Assembly (NCBI GenBank): GCA_017537045.1 | Contig: JAFYLN010000125.1 | Location: 1 to 17,709, forward strand | Direction of reading: 5' to 3' | Length of the DNA: 17,709 nt | Origin: Oscillospiraceae bacterium | GTDB lineage: Bacteria; Bacillota_A; Clostridia; Oscillospirales; Oscillospiraceae | Part shown: positions 1 through 6,548 of the stretch, piece by piece | Layout of the letters: each line of letters begins with the position of its first letter | Numbering within the stretch: position 1 is the stretch's first letter | Made by a program: the position numbers and the translations under genes | The notes under the pieces: model-generated | Seen by the model: the letters and a program-made list of their open reading frames with translations, nothing else | Database searches by the model: none | Told to the model about the DNA's origin: nothing

Positions 1-90
1 CATAGTGAATAGGGTGGCACCTGCCTTTCGGTTTTGTCTGGACAACTCAACCTTAACACAGGACATCCCTATTCACTATTCTTTTTTTCT
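1..90 (+). promoter_or_regulatory. 3' end of a T-box-like leader upstream of aspS (5' part outside window)
   Basis: AGGGTGGCACC at 11-21 contains the T-box core TGGNACC (TGGCACC, 15-21). In T-box riboswitches the bulged TGGN pairs with the tRNA NCCA end, and the variable base pairs with the discriminator base. C at 18 would pair with G73, the discriminator of tRNA-Asp, which agrees with aspS lying downstream. The motif sits just 3' of a 13-nt arm that pairs with 67-79, and that stem is followed by a U-tract. The specifier stem I would lie upstream and cannot be seen, so the specifier codon is unknown. The T-box call rests on one short motif plus context. Confidence 0.5.
2..90 (+). terminator. 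Intrinsic terminator with long loop (T-box-type)
   Basis: ATAGTGAATAGGG (2-14) is perfectly complementary to CCCTATTCACTAT (67-79), a 13-bp stem. It is followed by TCTTTTTTTCT (80-90). The 52-nt loop contains the T-box core and a possible inner CCTG/CAGG pairing (20-23 with 59-62). It ends transcripts entering from the left before aspS unless it is regulated. Confidence 0.75.
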
Positions 91-147
91 ATTTGTTACA
101 CATCATTGTAACACCTACAATTTCATATTTATGAAAACATGGTTGGT

Positions 148-176
148 GATTGACTTTTTTTGTGGTTTATGAAATA
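148..176 (+). promoter_or_regulatory. Probable sigma-A promoter of aspS
   Basis: TTGACT near 148 is followed, after a 17-nt spacer, by AATAAT; an alternative -10, TATAGG, lies slightly downstream. It lies between the leader terminator (ends 90) and the aspS start (215). aspS could therefore be transcribed without reading through the T-box-like leader. The -10 match is modest. Confidence 0.45.
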
Positions 177-214
177 ATGTATAGGTTAAAATAAAAGAAA
201 CAAGAGGGATTATT

Positions 215-1990
215 ATGAAACAATCCAGAACACATAACTGCGGCGAGCTGCGGCTTGCAGATGCAGGCAAGAACGTCACCATCGTCGGCTGGCTGGAAAA
301 CGTCCGTGAAGTCGGCTCCAATTTCGCTTTCTGCGTTATCCGCGACTTCTACGGCACCACCCAGGTGGTCATCGAGAACGAAGAGATGATGAAGCTGATC
401 AAGCCCATTACCAAGGAATCTACCATCTCCGTAGAGGGCGTTGTCCGCGAGCGCGAGAGCAAGAACACCAAGATCCCCACCGGCGAGATCGAAGTTGTCC
501 CCAGCAAGATCGAAGTGCTGGGCAAGTGCATCCATCCCCAACTGCCTTTTGAGATCAACAAGAGCAAGGATGCAGATGAAAATGTGCGTCTGAAGTACCG
601 TTATCTGGATCTGCGCAACCCTGCTGTCAAGAGTAACATCATCCTGCGCTGCCAGGTGGTTGCCGAACTGCGCCGGCTCATGACCGAAAAGGGCTTCCTG
701 GAAATCACCACCCCCATTCTGACTGCTTCCTCCCCCGAGGGTGCCCGTGACTATCTGGTTCCCGCCCGTAACCACCCCGGCAAGTTCTATGCCCTGCCCC
801 AGGCTCCCCAGCAGTTCAAGCAGCTGCTGATGACCTCCGGCTTCGACAAGTATTTCCAGATTGCCCCCTGCTTCCGCGACGAGGATGCCCGTGCCGACCG
901 CACTCCGGGCGAGTTCTACCAGATGGATATGGAAATGGCTTTCGCCACCCAGAACGACGTTCTGACCACGCTGGAAGAGGTTCTGGTCCCCGTCTTCGAG
1001 AAGTTCGGCAAGTACAGCCGCATCTCCCCCGCTCCCTTCCGTCACATTCCCTTCAACGAAGCCATGGAGCGCTATGGCTCCGACAAACCCGACCTGCGTA
1101 TCGATCTGGAAATCGACGATATCACCGCAGAGGTTCAGGGTTGCGGCTTCGGTCCCTTCGAGGGCAATACCGTCAAGGCAGTCGTTGTCCACGACTTCAA
1201 TCAGGCCAGAAAGTGGATCGACAAGCTGCTCTCCGACGTGGAAGTGCAGACCGGCAACAAGGCCTGCTGGGTCAAGGTGGACGAAAGCGGCAACCTCACC
1301 GGCGGCGTCAGTAAGTTCCTGCAGGAGTGCACCGGTGCTCTGACCGAGAAGCTGGGTCTGAAGCCCGGCAGCTTCGTCTGCATGGCAGCCGGCAAGAAGT
1401 CCGCTGCGCAGAAGACCGCAGGTGTCATCCGCACCATGCTGGGCAAGCGCGTTCCCGGCCACTTCGATGAAGAACAGTACGCAATCTGCTGGATCGTGGA
1501 TTTCCCCATGTACGAGATGGGCGAGGAGTCCGGCCAGTTGGAATTCTGCCACAACCCCTTCTCCATGCCTCAGGGCGGCATGCAGGCGCTGCTGGATGCC
1601 GAGGGCGATACCGAGAAGCTGCTGGCCATCAATGCGGACCAGTACGACCTGGTGGTCAATGGCTATGAGTCCGCTTCCGGCGCTGTCCGTAACCATAACC
1701 CAGAGATCATGGTCAAGGCCTTCGAGATGGTTGGTCTGGGCGAAGAGGATGTGAAGGCTAAGTTCCCCGCTATGTACAATGCCTTCACCTACGGCGCACC
1801 TCCCCACGCAGGTGCCGCCCCCGGTGTTGACCGCCTGATCATGCTGCTGACCGGCGAGGAATCCATCCGCGAGGTTATCACGTTCCCCATGAATAAGAAC
1901 GCACAGGATCTGATGATGGACGCACCCACCACTGTTTCCCAGAAGCAGCTGGACGATGTCCACATCCTGATCAACGAAGCACACCTGTAA
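215..1990 (+). CDS. aspS: Aspartate--tRNA ligase (AspRS), bacterial type
   Basis: Class II aminoacyl-tRNA synthetase that attaches aspartate to tRNA-Asp in the cytoplasm using ATP. The 591-residue length is typical of the bacterial enzyme. An N-terminal OB-fold anticodon-binding domain covers about 1-105. The catalytic domain has motif 2, FRDEDARADR (220-229), and motif 3, GAAPGVDRLIMLL (533-545). Between them lies the bacterial GAD-type insertion, about 290-420. The active-site stretch at 482-499 reads NGYESASGAVRNH, as in the SSGAIRNH branch of AspRS rather than the GGGSIRIH branch. The start is ATG at 215 after an AAGAGGG ribosome binding site (201-208). It stands alone, with a T-box-like terminator and a promoter upstream and a strong terminator directly downstream. 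Whether it also charges tRNA-Asn cannot be decided from the sequence. Confidence 0.97.
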   Translation: MKQSRTHNCGELRLADAGKNVTIVGWLENVREVGSNFAFCVIRDFYGTTQVVIENEEMMKLIKPITKESTISVEGVVRERESKNTKIPTGEIEVVPSKIEVLGKCIHPQLPFEINKSKDADENVRLKYRYLDLRNPAVKSNIILRCQVVAELRRLMTEKGFLEITTPILTASSPEGARDYLVPARNHPGKFYALPQAPQQFKQLLMTSGFDKYFQIAPCFRDEDARADRTPGEFYQMDMEMAFATQNDVLTTLEEVLVPVFEKFGKYSRISPAPFRHIPFNEAMERYGSDKPDLRIDLEIDDITAEVQGCGFGPFEGNTVKAVVVHDFNQARKWIDKLLSDVEVQTGNKACWVKVDESGNLTGGVSKFLQECTGALTEKLGLKPGSFVCMAAGKKSAAQKTAGVIRTMLGKRVPGHFDEEQYAICWIVDFPMYEMGEESGQLEFCHNPFSMPQGGMQALLDAEGDTEKLLAINADQYDLVVNGYESASGAVRNHNPEIMVKAFEMVGLGEEDVKAKFPAMYNAFTYGAPPHAGAAPGVDRLIMLLTGEESIREVITFPMNKNAQDLMMDAPTTVSQKQLDDVHILINEAHL

Positions 1991-1997
1991 GAGTTTC

Positions 1998-2030
1998 CGC
2001 GCCCCGTCATCCGACGGGGCGCGTTTCTTC
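1998..2030 (+). terminator. Intrinsic terminator of aspS
   Basis: CGCGCCCCGTC (1998-2008) pairs perfectly with GACGGGGCGCG (2013-2023) around an ATCC loop. TTTCTTC follows. It begins 8 nt after the aspS stop codon. Confidence 0.9.
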
Positions 2031-2048
2031 AATTTGAAATTCAAATTG
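2030..2048. repeat. 19-nt palindrome at the outer edge of cassette A
   Basis: CAATTTGAA-A-TTCAAATTG is a perfect palindrome centred on 2039. Its right half is the left terminus of cassette A. Its left half has the sequence of a cassette terminus facing the other way, as in the CAATTTGAA that ends the cassette at 10871-11054. It looks like two cassette ends joined back to back. Confidence 0.6.
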
Positions 2049-2246
2049 ATGTTTATCGTACAGAATGGAGCGCGAAGCGCGAGCCTCCCCTGTGTAAGGG
2101 GAGGTGGTCAAAATCTTCGATTTTGACCGGAGGGGTTGTAAAAAACGGCAATCCCCCAGTCAAAAATCAGAGATTTTTGACAGCCCCCTTTACACAAGGG
2201 GGCCTTTGGGTGCGGTGTGTATCGGAACGATAAACTGAAATTTGAA
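2040..2246 (+). repeat. MITE-like intergenic cassette A (four-hairpin cargo)
   Basis: The left end TTCAAATTGATGTTTATCGT (2040-2059) and right end ACGATAAACTGAAATTTGAA (2227-2246) form near-perfect terminal inverted repeats shared with four other spacers here. The interior differs from the others and holds four hairpins: CCTCCCC/GGGGAGG (2084-2104), GGTCAAAATC/GATTTTGACC (2106-2128), GTCAAAAATC/GATTTTTGAC (2159-2181) and GCCCCCTT/AAGGGGGC (2183-2203). The first and last, and the two middle ones, resemble each other in mirror fashion, giving a nested symmetry. No transposase or credible protein is encoded, so it is probably non-autonomous. Confidence 0.75.
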
Positions 2247-2281
2247 TGATTCTCCGTTTCTCTGCTTAACAAAAAAATAAG

Positions 2282-2310
2282 TTGTCTTATCACAAAAAGT
2301 CTGGTATAAT
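2282..2310 (+). promoter_or_regulatory. Sigma-A promoter of the rlmB operon
   Basis: TTGTCT (2282-2287), a 17-nt spacer and a perfect TATAAT (2305-2310), with an extended -10 TGG (2302-2304). It lies 36 bp after cassette A and 72 bp before the rlmB start. Confidence 0.85.
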
Positions 2311-2382
2311 GCTATTATCTATTATTATGCGCAGGTTTTGGCATTTTTTAGAAAGCACTATTCATTAACGGAGTTGAATGAT

Positions 2383-3213
2383 ATGAACGAAAACCGTCGA
2401 AACGGCGGAAAGGATCACAGCCGCCGTCCCGAACGCAGAGCCGATCGTTTTGCCGAACGCAAACAGGAAATCGAAGAAGTAGAAGGCCAGTTGGAAGGCC
2501 GCAACGCTCTGACTGAAGCACTGCGTGCCGGCCGCACCATTGATAAAGTATTTATTGCCGACGGCGATACCGACCGTGCCCTGCAGCGTCTTGCCGCAGA
2601 GGCCAAGGAGGCCGGTGCCGTCATCGTACCCGTTGACCGCCGCAAGCTGGATCAGATGTCCTTCACCCGTTCCCATCAGGGTGTCATCGCACTTGCTGCC
2701 GCCCATGACTATTTCACCATCGACGACATTCTGGAAGAAGCTGCTGCACGCGGCGAAAACGCCCTGATCGTCATCTGTGACGAGCTGAGCGACCCCCACA
2801 ACCTCGGTGCCATCATGCGAAGCGCCGAGTGTGCAGGTGCCCATGGCGTGGTCATCCCCAAGCGCCGCAGCGTAGGCTTGACCGCCACTGTCGCCAAGGC
2901 ATCCGCCGGCGCTGTGGAATACATGAAAGTTGCCCGCGTTACAAATATCAACAGCGCCATCAACGAGCTGAAAGAAAAAGGTGTCTGGGTCTTCGGCACC
3001 GCAGCCGAGGGCAGTGTTCCCATGTACAAGGCCGATCTGACCGGCCCTGCCGCCATCGTCATCGGCAACGAGGGCGACGGTATGAGTCCACTGGTTCGCA
3101 AAAATTGCGACATGCTGGTGCATATTCCCATGAAAGGGCAGATTTCTTCCCTGAACGCTTCCGCCGCTGCTTCCATCCTGCTCTACGAAGCCGTCCGCCA
3201 GCGGCTGGGCTGA
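2383..3213 (+). CDS. rlmB: 23S rRNA (guanosine-2'-O-)-methyltransferase, TrmH/SpoU family (RlmB-like)
   Basis: SPOUT-class methyltransferase of 276 residues that uses S-adenosylmethionine to 2'-O-methylate a guanosine in RNA. RlmB modifies 23S rRNA. After a basic tail (1-30) comes the SpoU substrate-binding domain (about 35-105, beginning EGRNALTEAL), then the knotted catalytic domain. Motif 1 is DPHNLGAIMRSA (137-148), motif 2 GNEGDG (228-233) and motif 3 IPMKGQISSLNASAA (248-262). I chose ATG 2383 because GGAG (2370-2373) lies 9 nt upstream; the reading frame extends to a TTG at 2338 that lacks a ribosome binding site. The next gene follows after 32 nt with its own GAGGAGGG, so the two are probably co-transcribed. 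The exact target nucleotide is family inference. Confidence 0.92.
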   Translation: MNENRRNGGKDHSRRPERRADRFAERKQEIEEVEGQLEGRNALTEALRAGRTIDKVFIADGDTDRALQRLAAEAKEAGAVIVPVDRRKLDQMSFTRSHQGVIALAAAHDYFTIDDILEEAAARGENALIVICDELSDPHNLGAIMRSAECAGAHGVVIPKRRSVGLTATVAKASAGAVEYMKVARVTNINSAINELKEKGVWVFGTAAEGSVPMYKADLTGPAAIVIGNEGDGMSPLVRKNCDMLVHIPMKGQISSLNASAAASILLYEAVRQRLG

Positions 3214-3245
3214 GCCATTACCAATCGACCCGAGGAGGGCAAATT

Positions 3246-5336
3246 ATGAACGACTACAAACAGGATACCGGAGATCTGGATCTGGAAGAGATCCTGAAAG
3301 AATTCCATTTCGACGAAGAACCTGAAGCCGGCACAGAAGACGGTACGCTTCCTGATATTCAGGAGCTGCCTGCCGAAGATGCAGCAGAGGAAGCAGTTCC
3401 TGCCGTGGAAGCTGAGACCGTTGAAGCGCCTGCTGCCGCAGCAGTGCCTTCTGTAACTGAGGATACCGTCCGGCTGGATGATCTTGCGCAGATCACCGAA
3501 AAGGATGCAGCAAAGGAAATGGATGTCACTTCCGAAACGGTTCGCCTTGATCCGGTGGAAACAGAGCAGGCACTGCAGGAGGCTGCTGATGCTGCATCCG
3601 CCGGAGAAGCCCAGGTGCAGGAAGAAAACGAACCGGAAGAGGTCAATATCATCCCCCCTGCTCCCATCATCTTCAATCCCAAGGCTCGTCTGCAGGAGCT
3701 CAAGCGCAAGCTGGTGGCAGGCCCCGAGCGGCGCTACTATGAACTGTCCGAAATCGGCGTGGGCAAGGTGCAGGTAGCCATGTTCCTGTGCCTTGTTGTG
3801 ATCGCGGTTTCCTGCGGCTCTGCCGTCATGTACGGTCTGGAGCTGATTCCCGAAAACCGGATGCGCCTGATGGTCTTCTCTCAGGTGCTGGCCATGCTAC
3901 TGGGTGCCCTGCTGGGCAACCGCCAGCTGATCGATGGCTTCGCCACGCTGCTCAAGGGAAAATTCACGGCCAACACCCTGCTTGCCATCACATTCCTTGC
4001 CTGCTGCGCTGACAGCGTCTTCTGCCTGCGGGAGCTGCGCGTTCCCATCTGCGCCGCATTTACGCTGGAGGTGATGATGTCCCTGTGGAGCACCTATCAC
4101 CGCCGTACCGCAGAAATGGGTATGATGGACACCATGCGCAAGGCAATCCGTCTGGACAGCGTGGTGCGCTGTGATGATTACTTTGAAGGCCAGAGCGCCA
4201 TTTTGCGCGGTGAAGGCCAGGTCGAGGACTTTATGGACACCTACAGCCAGACCAGCCGCCCCGAACGGATCCAGAATGTTTATGCACTGGTCGCATTGAT
4301 CGTCAGCATCGCCATTGCCATTGCCGCAGGTCTTCTGCACGGCATTTCCATGGGTGTGCAGATTTTCTCCACTACCCTGCTGGTTTCCATGCCTGCCAGC
4401 TTCTTCATCGCTCTGACCCGTCCTCTGGCTGTGCTGGAGCGCCGCCTTCACAGAGTCGGCACCGTTCTGTGCGGCTGGAAGGGTGTGATGGGTCTTTCCG
4501 GGAAATTCCTGTACCCCCTGAATGATCATGATATGTTCCCCATTGGTTCCGTCAAAATGAACGGAGTAAAGTTCTACGGCGATCGCGATCCCGAGACCAT
4601 CATTGCCTACGCCGCAGCTTTGATGCATGCCAACGGCGGTGGTCTTGCCCCTATTTTTGACCAGCTTCTTGCCACCCGTAACGGTGTCCGTTTCAGTGCC
4701 GAGAATCTGCAGTTTTATGGCAACGGCGGCATCGGCGGCGAGATTAACGGCGATCCCGTGCTGATGGGTACGCTGGAATTTTTGAAAGAAATGGGCGTGG
4801 AGATCCCCGAGGGCACCATGGTCAAGCAGGCGGTCTATGTTTCCGTGGACGGCGACCTGTCCGGCCTGTTTGCCGTGACCTACAACCGTGTCAAGCATGC
4901 CGCCTCCGGTATGTCCACCATCTGCTCCAGCCGCCGGATCCGCCCTGTAATCATTGCCAAGGACTTCCTGCTGACCGCTTCCTTCCTGAAAGATACCTTC
5001 GGCCTGCGTCCCCGCCGCACCGCATTCCCCTCCCGTGCCGATTGCCTCGCACTGGCAGAAAAGCAGCCCGCCCCCGATGCTCCCGCACTGGCGCTGACCA
5101 CACGGGAAGGTCTCGCATCCGTGGCCTATGCCATCACCGGCGCACGGGCGCTGCACACCGCCTCCCGTCTGGGGCTGACGGTGCACATGATCGGCGGAAT
5201 CTTAGGCATGCTGATCATGGCTGCTCTGGCTGTTCTGGGCGCTACCGCCCTGCTGACTCCGCTCCACATTCTGCTCTACCAGCTCGTGTGGATGATCCCC
5301 GGCATCCTTGTGACCATGTGGACCCGGGCAATCTGA
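3246..5336 (+). CDS. Catalytically degenerate P-type ATPase-like membrane protein with acidic N-terminal tail
   Basis: This 696-residue protein matches no family I can name with certainty. Residues 1-150 are acidic and low complexity, with a repeated motif, TEDTVRLD (71-78) and TSETVRLD (95-102). From about 175 the layout follows a P1-type ATPase. Membrane segments lie at about 175-198, 206-225, 242-260 and 263-283, with a short stretch (285-342) where the actuator domain would be. Two more segments (345-393) end in SMPASFFIALTRPLA (381-395), in the place of the CPC helix. Residues 424-434 (PLNDHDMFPIG) sit where DKTGTLT should be. An N-domain-like part has GNGGIGGEINGDPVLMG (492-508) and VYVSVDGDLSGLFAV (530-544). 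IIAKDF (569-574) replaces TGDN, and PDAPALAL (610-617) is what remains of GDGINDAPALA. Two final segments cover 646-690. The fold looks kept while the catalytic residues are gone. The start ATG follows GAGGAGGG (3232-3239). The gene is second in the rlmB unit. The relationship is judged by eye. Confidence 0.7.
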   Translation: MNDYKQDTGDLDLEEILKEFHFDEEPEAGTEDGTLPDIQELPAEDAAEEAVPAVEAETVEAPAAAAVPSVTEDTVRLDDLAQITEKDAAKEMDVTSETVRLDPVETEQALQEAADAASAGEAQVQEENEPEEVNIIPPAPIIFNPKARLQELKRKLVAGPERRYYELSEIGVGKVQVAMFLCLVVIAVSCGSAVMYGLELIPENRMRLMVFSQVLAMLLGALLGNRQLIDGFATLLKGKFTANTLLAITFLACCADSVFCLRELRVPICAAFTLEVMMSLWSTYHRRTAEMGMMDTMRKAIRLDSVVRCDDYFEGQSAILRGEGQVEDFMDTYSQTSRPERIQNVYALVALIVSIAIAIAAGLLHGISMGVQIFSTTLLVSMPASFFIALTRPLAVLERRLHRVGTVLCGWKGVMGLSGKFLYPLNDHDMFPIGSVKMNGVKFYGDRDPETIIAYAAALMHANGGGLAPIFDQLLATRNGVRFSAENLQFYGNGGIGGEINGDPVLMGTLEFLKEMGVEIPEGTMVKQAVYVSVDGDLSGLFAVTYNRVKHAASGMSTICSSRRIRPVIIAKDFLLTASFLKDTFGLRPRRTAFPSRADCLALAEKQPAPDAPALALTTREGLASVAYAITGARALHTASRLGLTVHMIGGILGMLIMAALAVLGATALLTPLHILLYQLVWMIPGILVTMWTRAI

Positions 5337-5345
5337 ATTCATGCA

Positions 5346-5379
5346 AAAATCGGGCAGGAAACCTGCCCGATTTTGTTTT
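5346..5379 (+). terminator. Intrinsic terminator of the rlmB / P-type-like gene unit
   Basis: AAAATCGGGCAGG (5346-5358) pairs perfectly with CCTGCCCGATTTT (5362-5374) around an AAA loop, followed by GTTTT. It starts 9 nt after the stop codon. Confidence 0.9.
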
Positions 5380-5384
5380 CGTAA

Positions 5385-5411
5385 ATTATTTAATGTTTTT
5401 CGTTAAATAAT
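5385..5411. promoter_or_regulatory. Inverted repeat, candidate operator for the XRE regulator
   Basis: ATTATTTAA (5385-5393) and TTAAATAAT (5403-5411) are perfect inverted repeats separated by 9 nt. They end 2 nt before the -35 box of the DUF2975/XRE promoter. Dimeric XRE-type regulators bind such dyads and often control their own operon. An AT-rich dyad could also arise by chance. Confidence 0.4.
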
Positions 5412-5413
5412 AG

Positions 5414-5442
5414 TTGACAAACATAATTCGCCGTGATAGGAT
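5414..5442 (+). promoter_or_regulatory. Sigma-A promoter of the DUF2975-XRE unit
   Basis: Perfect TTGACA (5414-5419), a 17-nt spacer and TAGGAT (5437-5442), with an extended TGA just before the -10. The start codon lies 30 nt downstream. Confidence 0.75.
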
Positions 5443-5471
5443 GGTGTTACAAAACAAAAGGAGGTACCCTT

Positions 5472-6083
5472 ATGAACAATCTATCCAACACCGCCAGAAA
5501 GCTTGATAAAGTACTCAACATTGCCCACATCGTCTTCGGCGCGCTGGCTATCGCCTGCGTCGTTCTGGTTGCTTTGATCGGAGTTGCCTACGTTCTGAAA
5601 TGGGATCCGGAAATGATCGGCACCGGTTATGAAAATTTTGACATTGGTTTTCTGGAGCTGACTGTTGCAAAGCAGTACGCACCCGGCAAATGGCTGGTTC
5701 TGCTACATGTTGCCATTCTCCTGTCGGTCACCTGCCGGCTGTGCTATGACGGCCGCAAGGGTGTTGGTTACATCCGCGAAATTCTGCAGCCCATGATCGA
5801 GGAAAAGCCTTTTACCGCCATCGTCAGCACCAATCTGAAAAAGCTTGCCCGACTCAGCATCAATCTGGGTATCCTTACCAATATCATCATTCTGTCTGAT
5901 CAGATCATGGCCGTTTTCGTCTATGACCTGCCTGCCCTGCTGGTCAGCGAAAAGATCACCCATGTGGGCGGCATGTTTCATGCAGATCTGACCTTCCTGA
6001 TCTACTGGGCCATTCTGACACTGCTGAGCTACGTCTTCTCCTACGGCGAACAGCTACAGCAGCTCTCAGACGAGACATTGTAA
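5472..6083 (+). CDS. DUF2975 family membrane protein
   Basis: A 203-residue integral membrane protein with four hydrophobic segments: about 18-42, 74-88, 128-150 and 170-194 (the last contains LTFLIYWAILTLLSYVF). The topology, the size and the XRE-type gene directly after it fit the DUF2975 family, which is commonly paired with such a regulator (as in Bacillus yoaS-yozG). The biochemical function of DUF2975 is not known. Such a pair may act as a membrane partner plus DNA-binding protein, but that is inference. The start is ATG 5472 after AAGGAGGT (5459-5465). A longer frame from GTG 5433 overlaps the promoter and is rejected. The stop codon overlaps the ribosome binding site of the next gene, so translation is likely coupled. 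Confidence 0.75.
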   Translation: MNNLSNTARKLDKVLNIAHIVFGALAIACVVLVALIGVAYVLKWDPEMIGTGYENFDIGFLELTVAKQYAPGKWLVLLHVAILLSVTCRLCYDGRKGVGYIREILQPMIEEKPFTAIVSTNLKKLARLSINLGILTNIIILSDQIMAVFVYDLPALLVSEKITHVGGMFHADLTFLIYWAILTLLSYVFSYGEQLQQLSDETL

Positions 6084-6094
6084 GGAGGTAGTCC

Positions 6095-6304
6095 ATGCCC
6101 ATTATTTTACGCTTAGACCGGGTCATGGCCGACCGGAAAATGTCCCTGAATGAACTGTCGGAAAAGGTCGGCGTTGCCAACGTCAACCTCTCCAAGCTGA
6201 AAAACGGCCACGTCAGCGCCATTCGCTTCTCCACGCTGGAGGCTATCTGCGATGTGCTGGACTGCCAGCCCGGCGATATTCTGGAATACCGCCGCGACGA
6301 GTGA
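6095..6304 (+). CDS. Small XRE/Cro-type transcriptional regulator
   Basis: A 69-residue protein consisting almost only of a helix-turn-helix of the Cro/C1 (HTH_26, YozG-like) type: MSLNELSEKVGVANVNLSKL (16-35), then SAIRFSTLEAICDVLDCQPGDIL (41-63), with the typical LxxxCDxLDCxPGDIL ending. AAGGAGG (6082-6088) overlaps the stop of the DUF2975 gene, and ATG 6095 is 11 nt after that stop. It probably represses or tunes its own operon. The dyad at 5385-5411 is the best candidate site. Its stop codon overlaps the left end of cassette B. Confidence 0.88.
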   Translation: MPIILRLDRVMADRKMSLNELSEKVGVANVNLSKLKNGHVSAIRFSTLEAICDVLDCQPGDILEYRRDE

Positions 6305-6484
6305 AAGTTGATGTTTATTGCACCATGTGCCGTGGATAACGTAGGGGCGACCATTGGTCGCCCGCGCAGAGAAATGCTGCGAATTTGCATTGGATTTCGG
6401 CGAATTCGTAACATTGTGCCGCCGGGCGGCTGATAGCCGCCCCTACATTCACTATTGAAGCAGTGCGATAAACTAAAATTTGAA
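6303..6484 (+). repeat. MITE-like intergenic cassette B
   Basis: It starts GAAAGTTGATGTTTATTG at the stop codon of the XRE gene and ends GCGATAAACTAAAATTTGAA (6465-6484). The interior holds two strong GC hairpins, GGGCGACC/GGTCGCCC and GGGCGGCT/AGCCGCCC. GTAGGGGCG and CGCCCCTAC bracket these, with an A/T-rich imperfect dyad (about 6375-6418) between them. It is close to the reverse complement of the cassette at 10871-11054. Confidence 0.75.
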
Positions 6485-6516
6485 AACCGGGCACCCGATG
6501 GGGTGTCCGGTTTTTT
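6483..6516. terminator. Bidirectional intrinsic terminator
   Basis: AAAACCGGGCACCC (6483-6496) pairs with GGGTGTCCGGTTTT (6501-6514) around GATG, with one G-U pair, followed by TT. It serves the XRE gene on the plus strand and the convergent M23 gene (stop at 6549) on the minus strand. Its first two bases overlap the end of cassette B. Confidence 0.85.
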
Positions 6517-6548
6517 GCGCAGGACGCAAATTTAAGAGGAGAAAAACT

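Noticed and set aside
167..2044. Long open frame antisense to aspS (625 codons)
   Set aside because: It lies fully opposite a certain gene, has a low-complexity composition typical of mirrored GC-rich codons, and lacks any recognisable domain or suitable ribosome binding site.
2108..2293. Minus-strand frame of 61 codons (HPKAPLCKGGCQKSLIFDWG)
   Set aside because: It is translated from the hairpins of cassette A. Such repeat-derived frames are often annotated as hypothetical proteins but have no start signal here.
2338..2382. Upstream TTG start for rlmB (15 extra residues)
   Set aside because: There is no ribosome binding site before TTG 2338, while ATG 2383 has GGAG at the right distance and the expected basic N-terminus.
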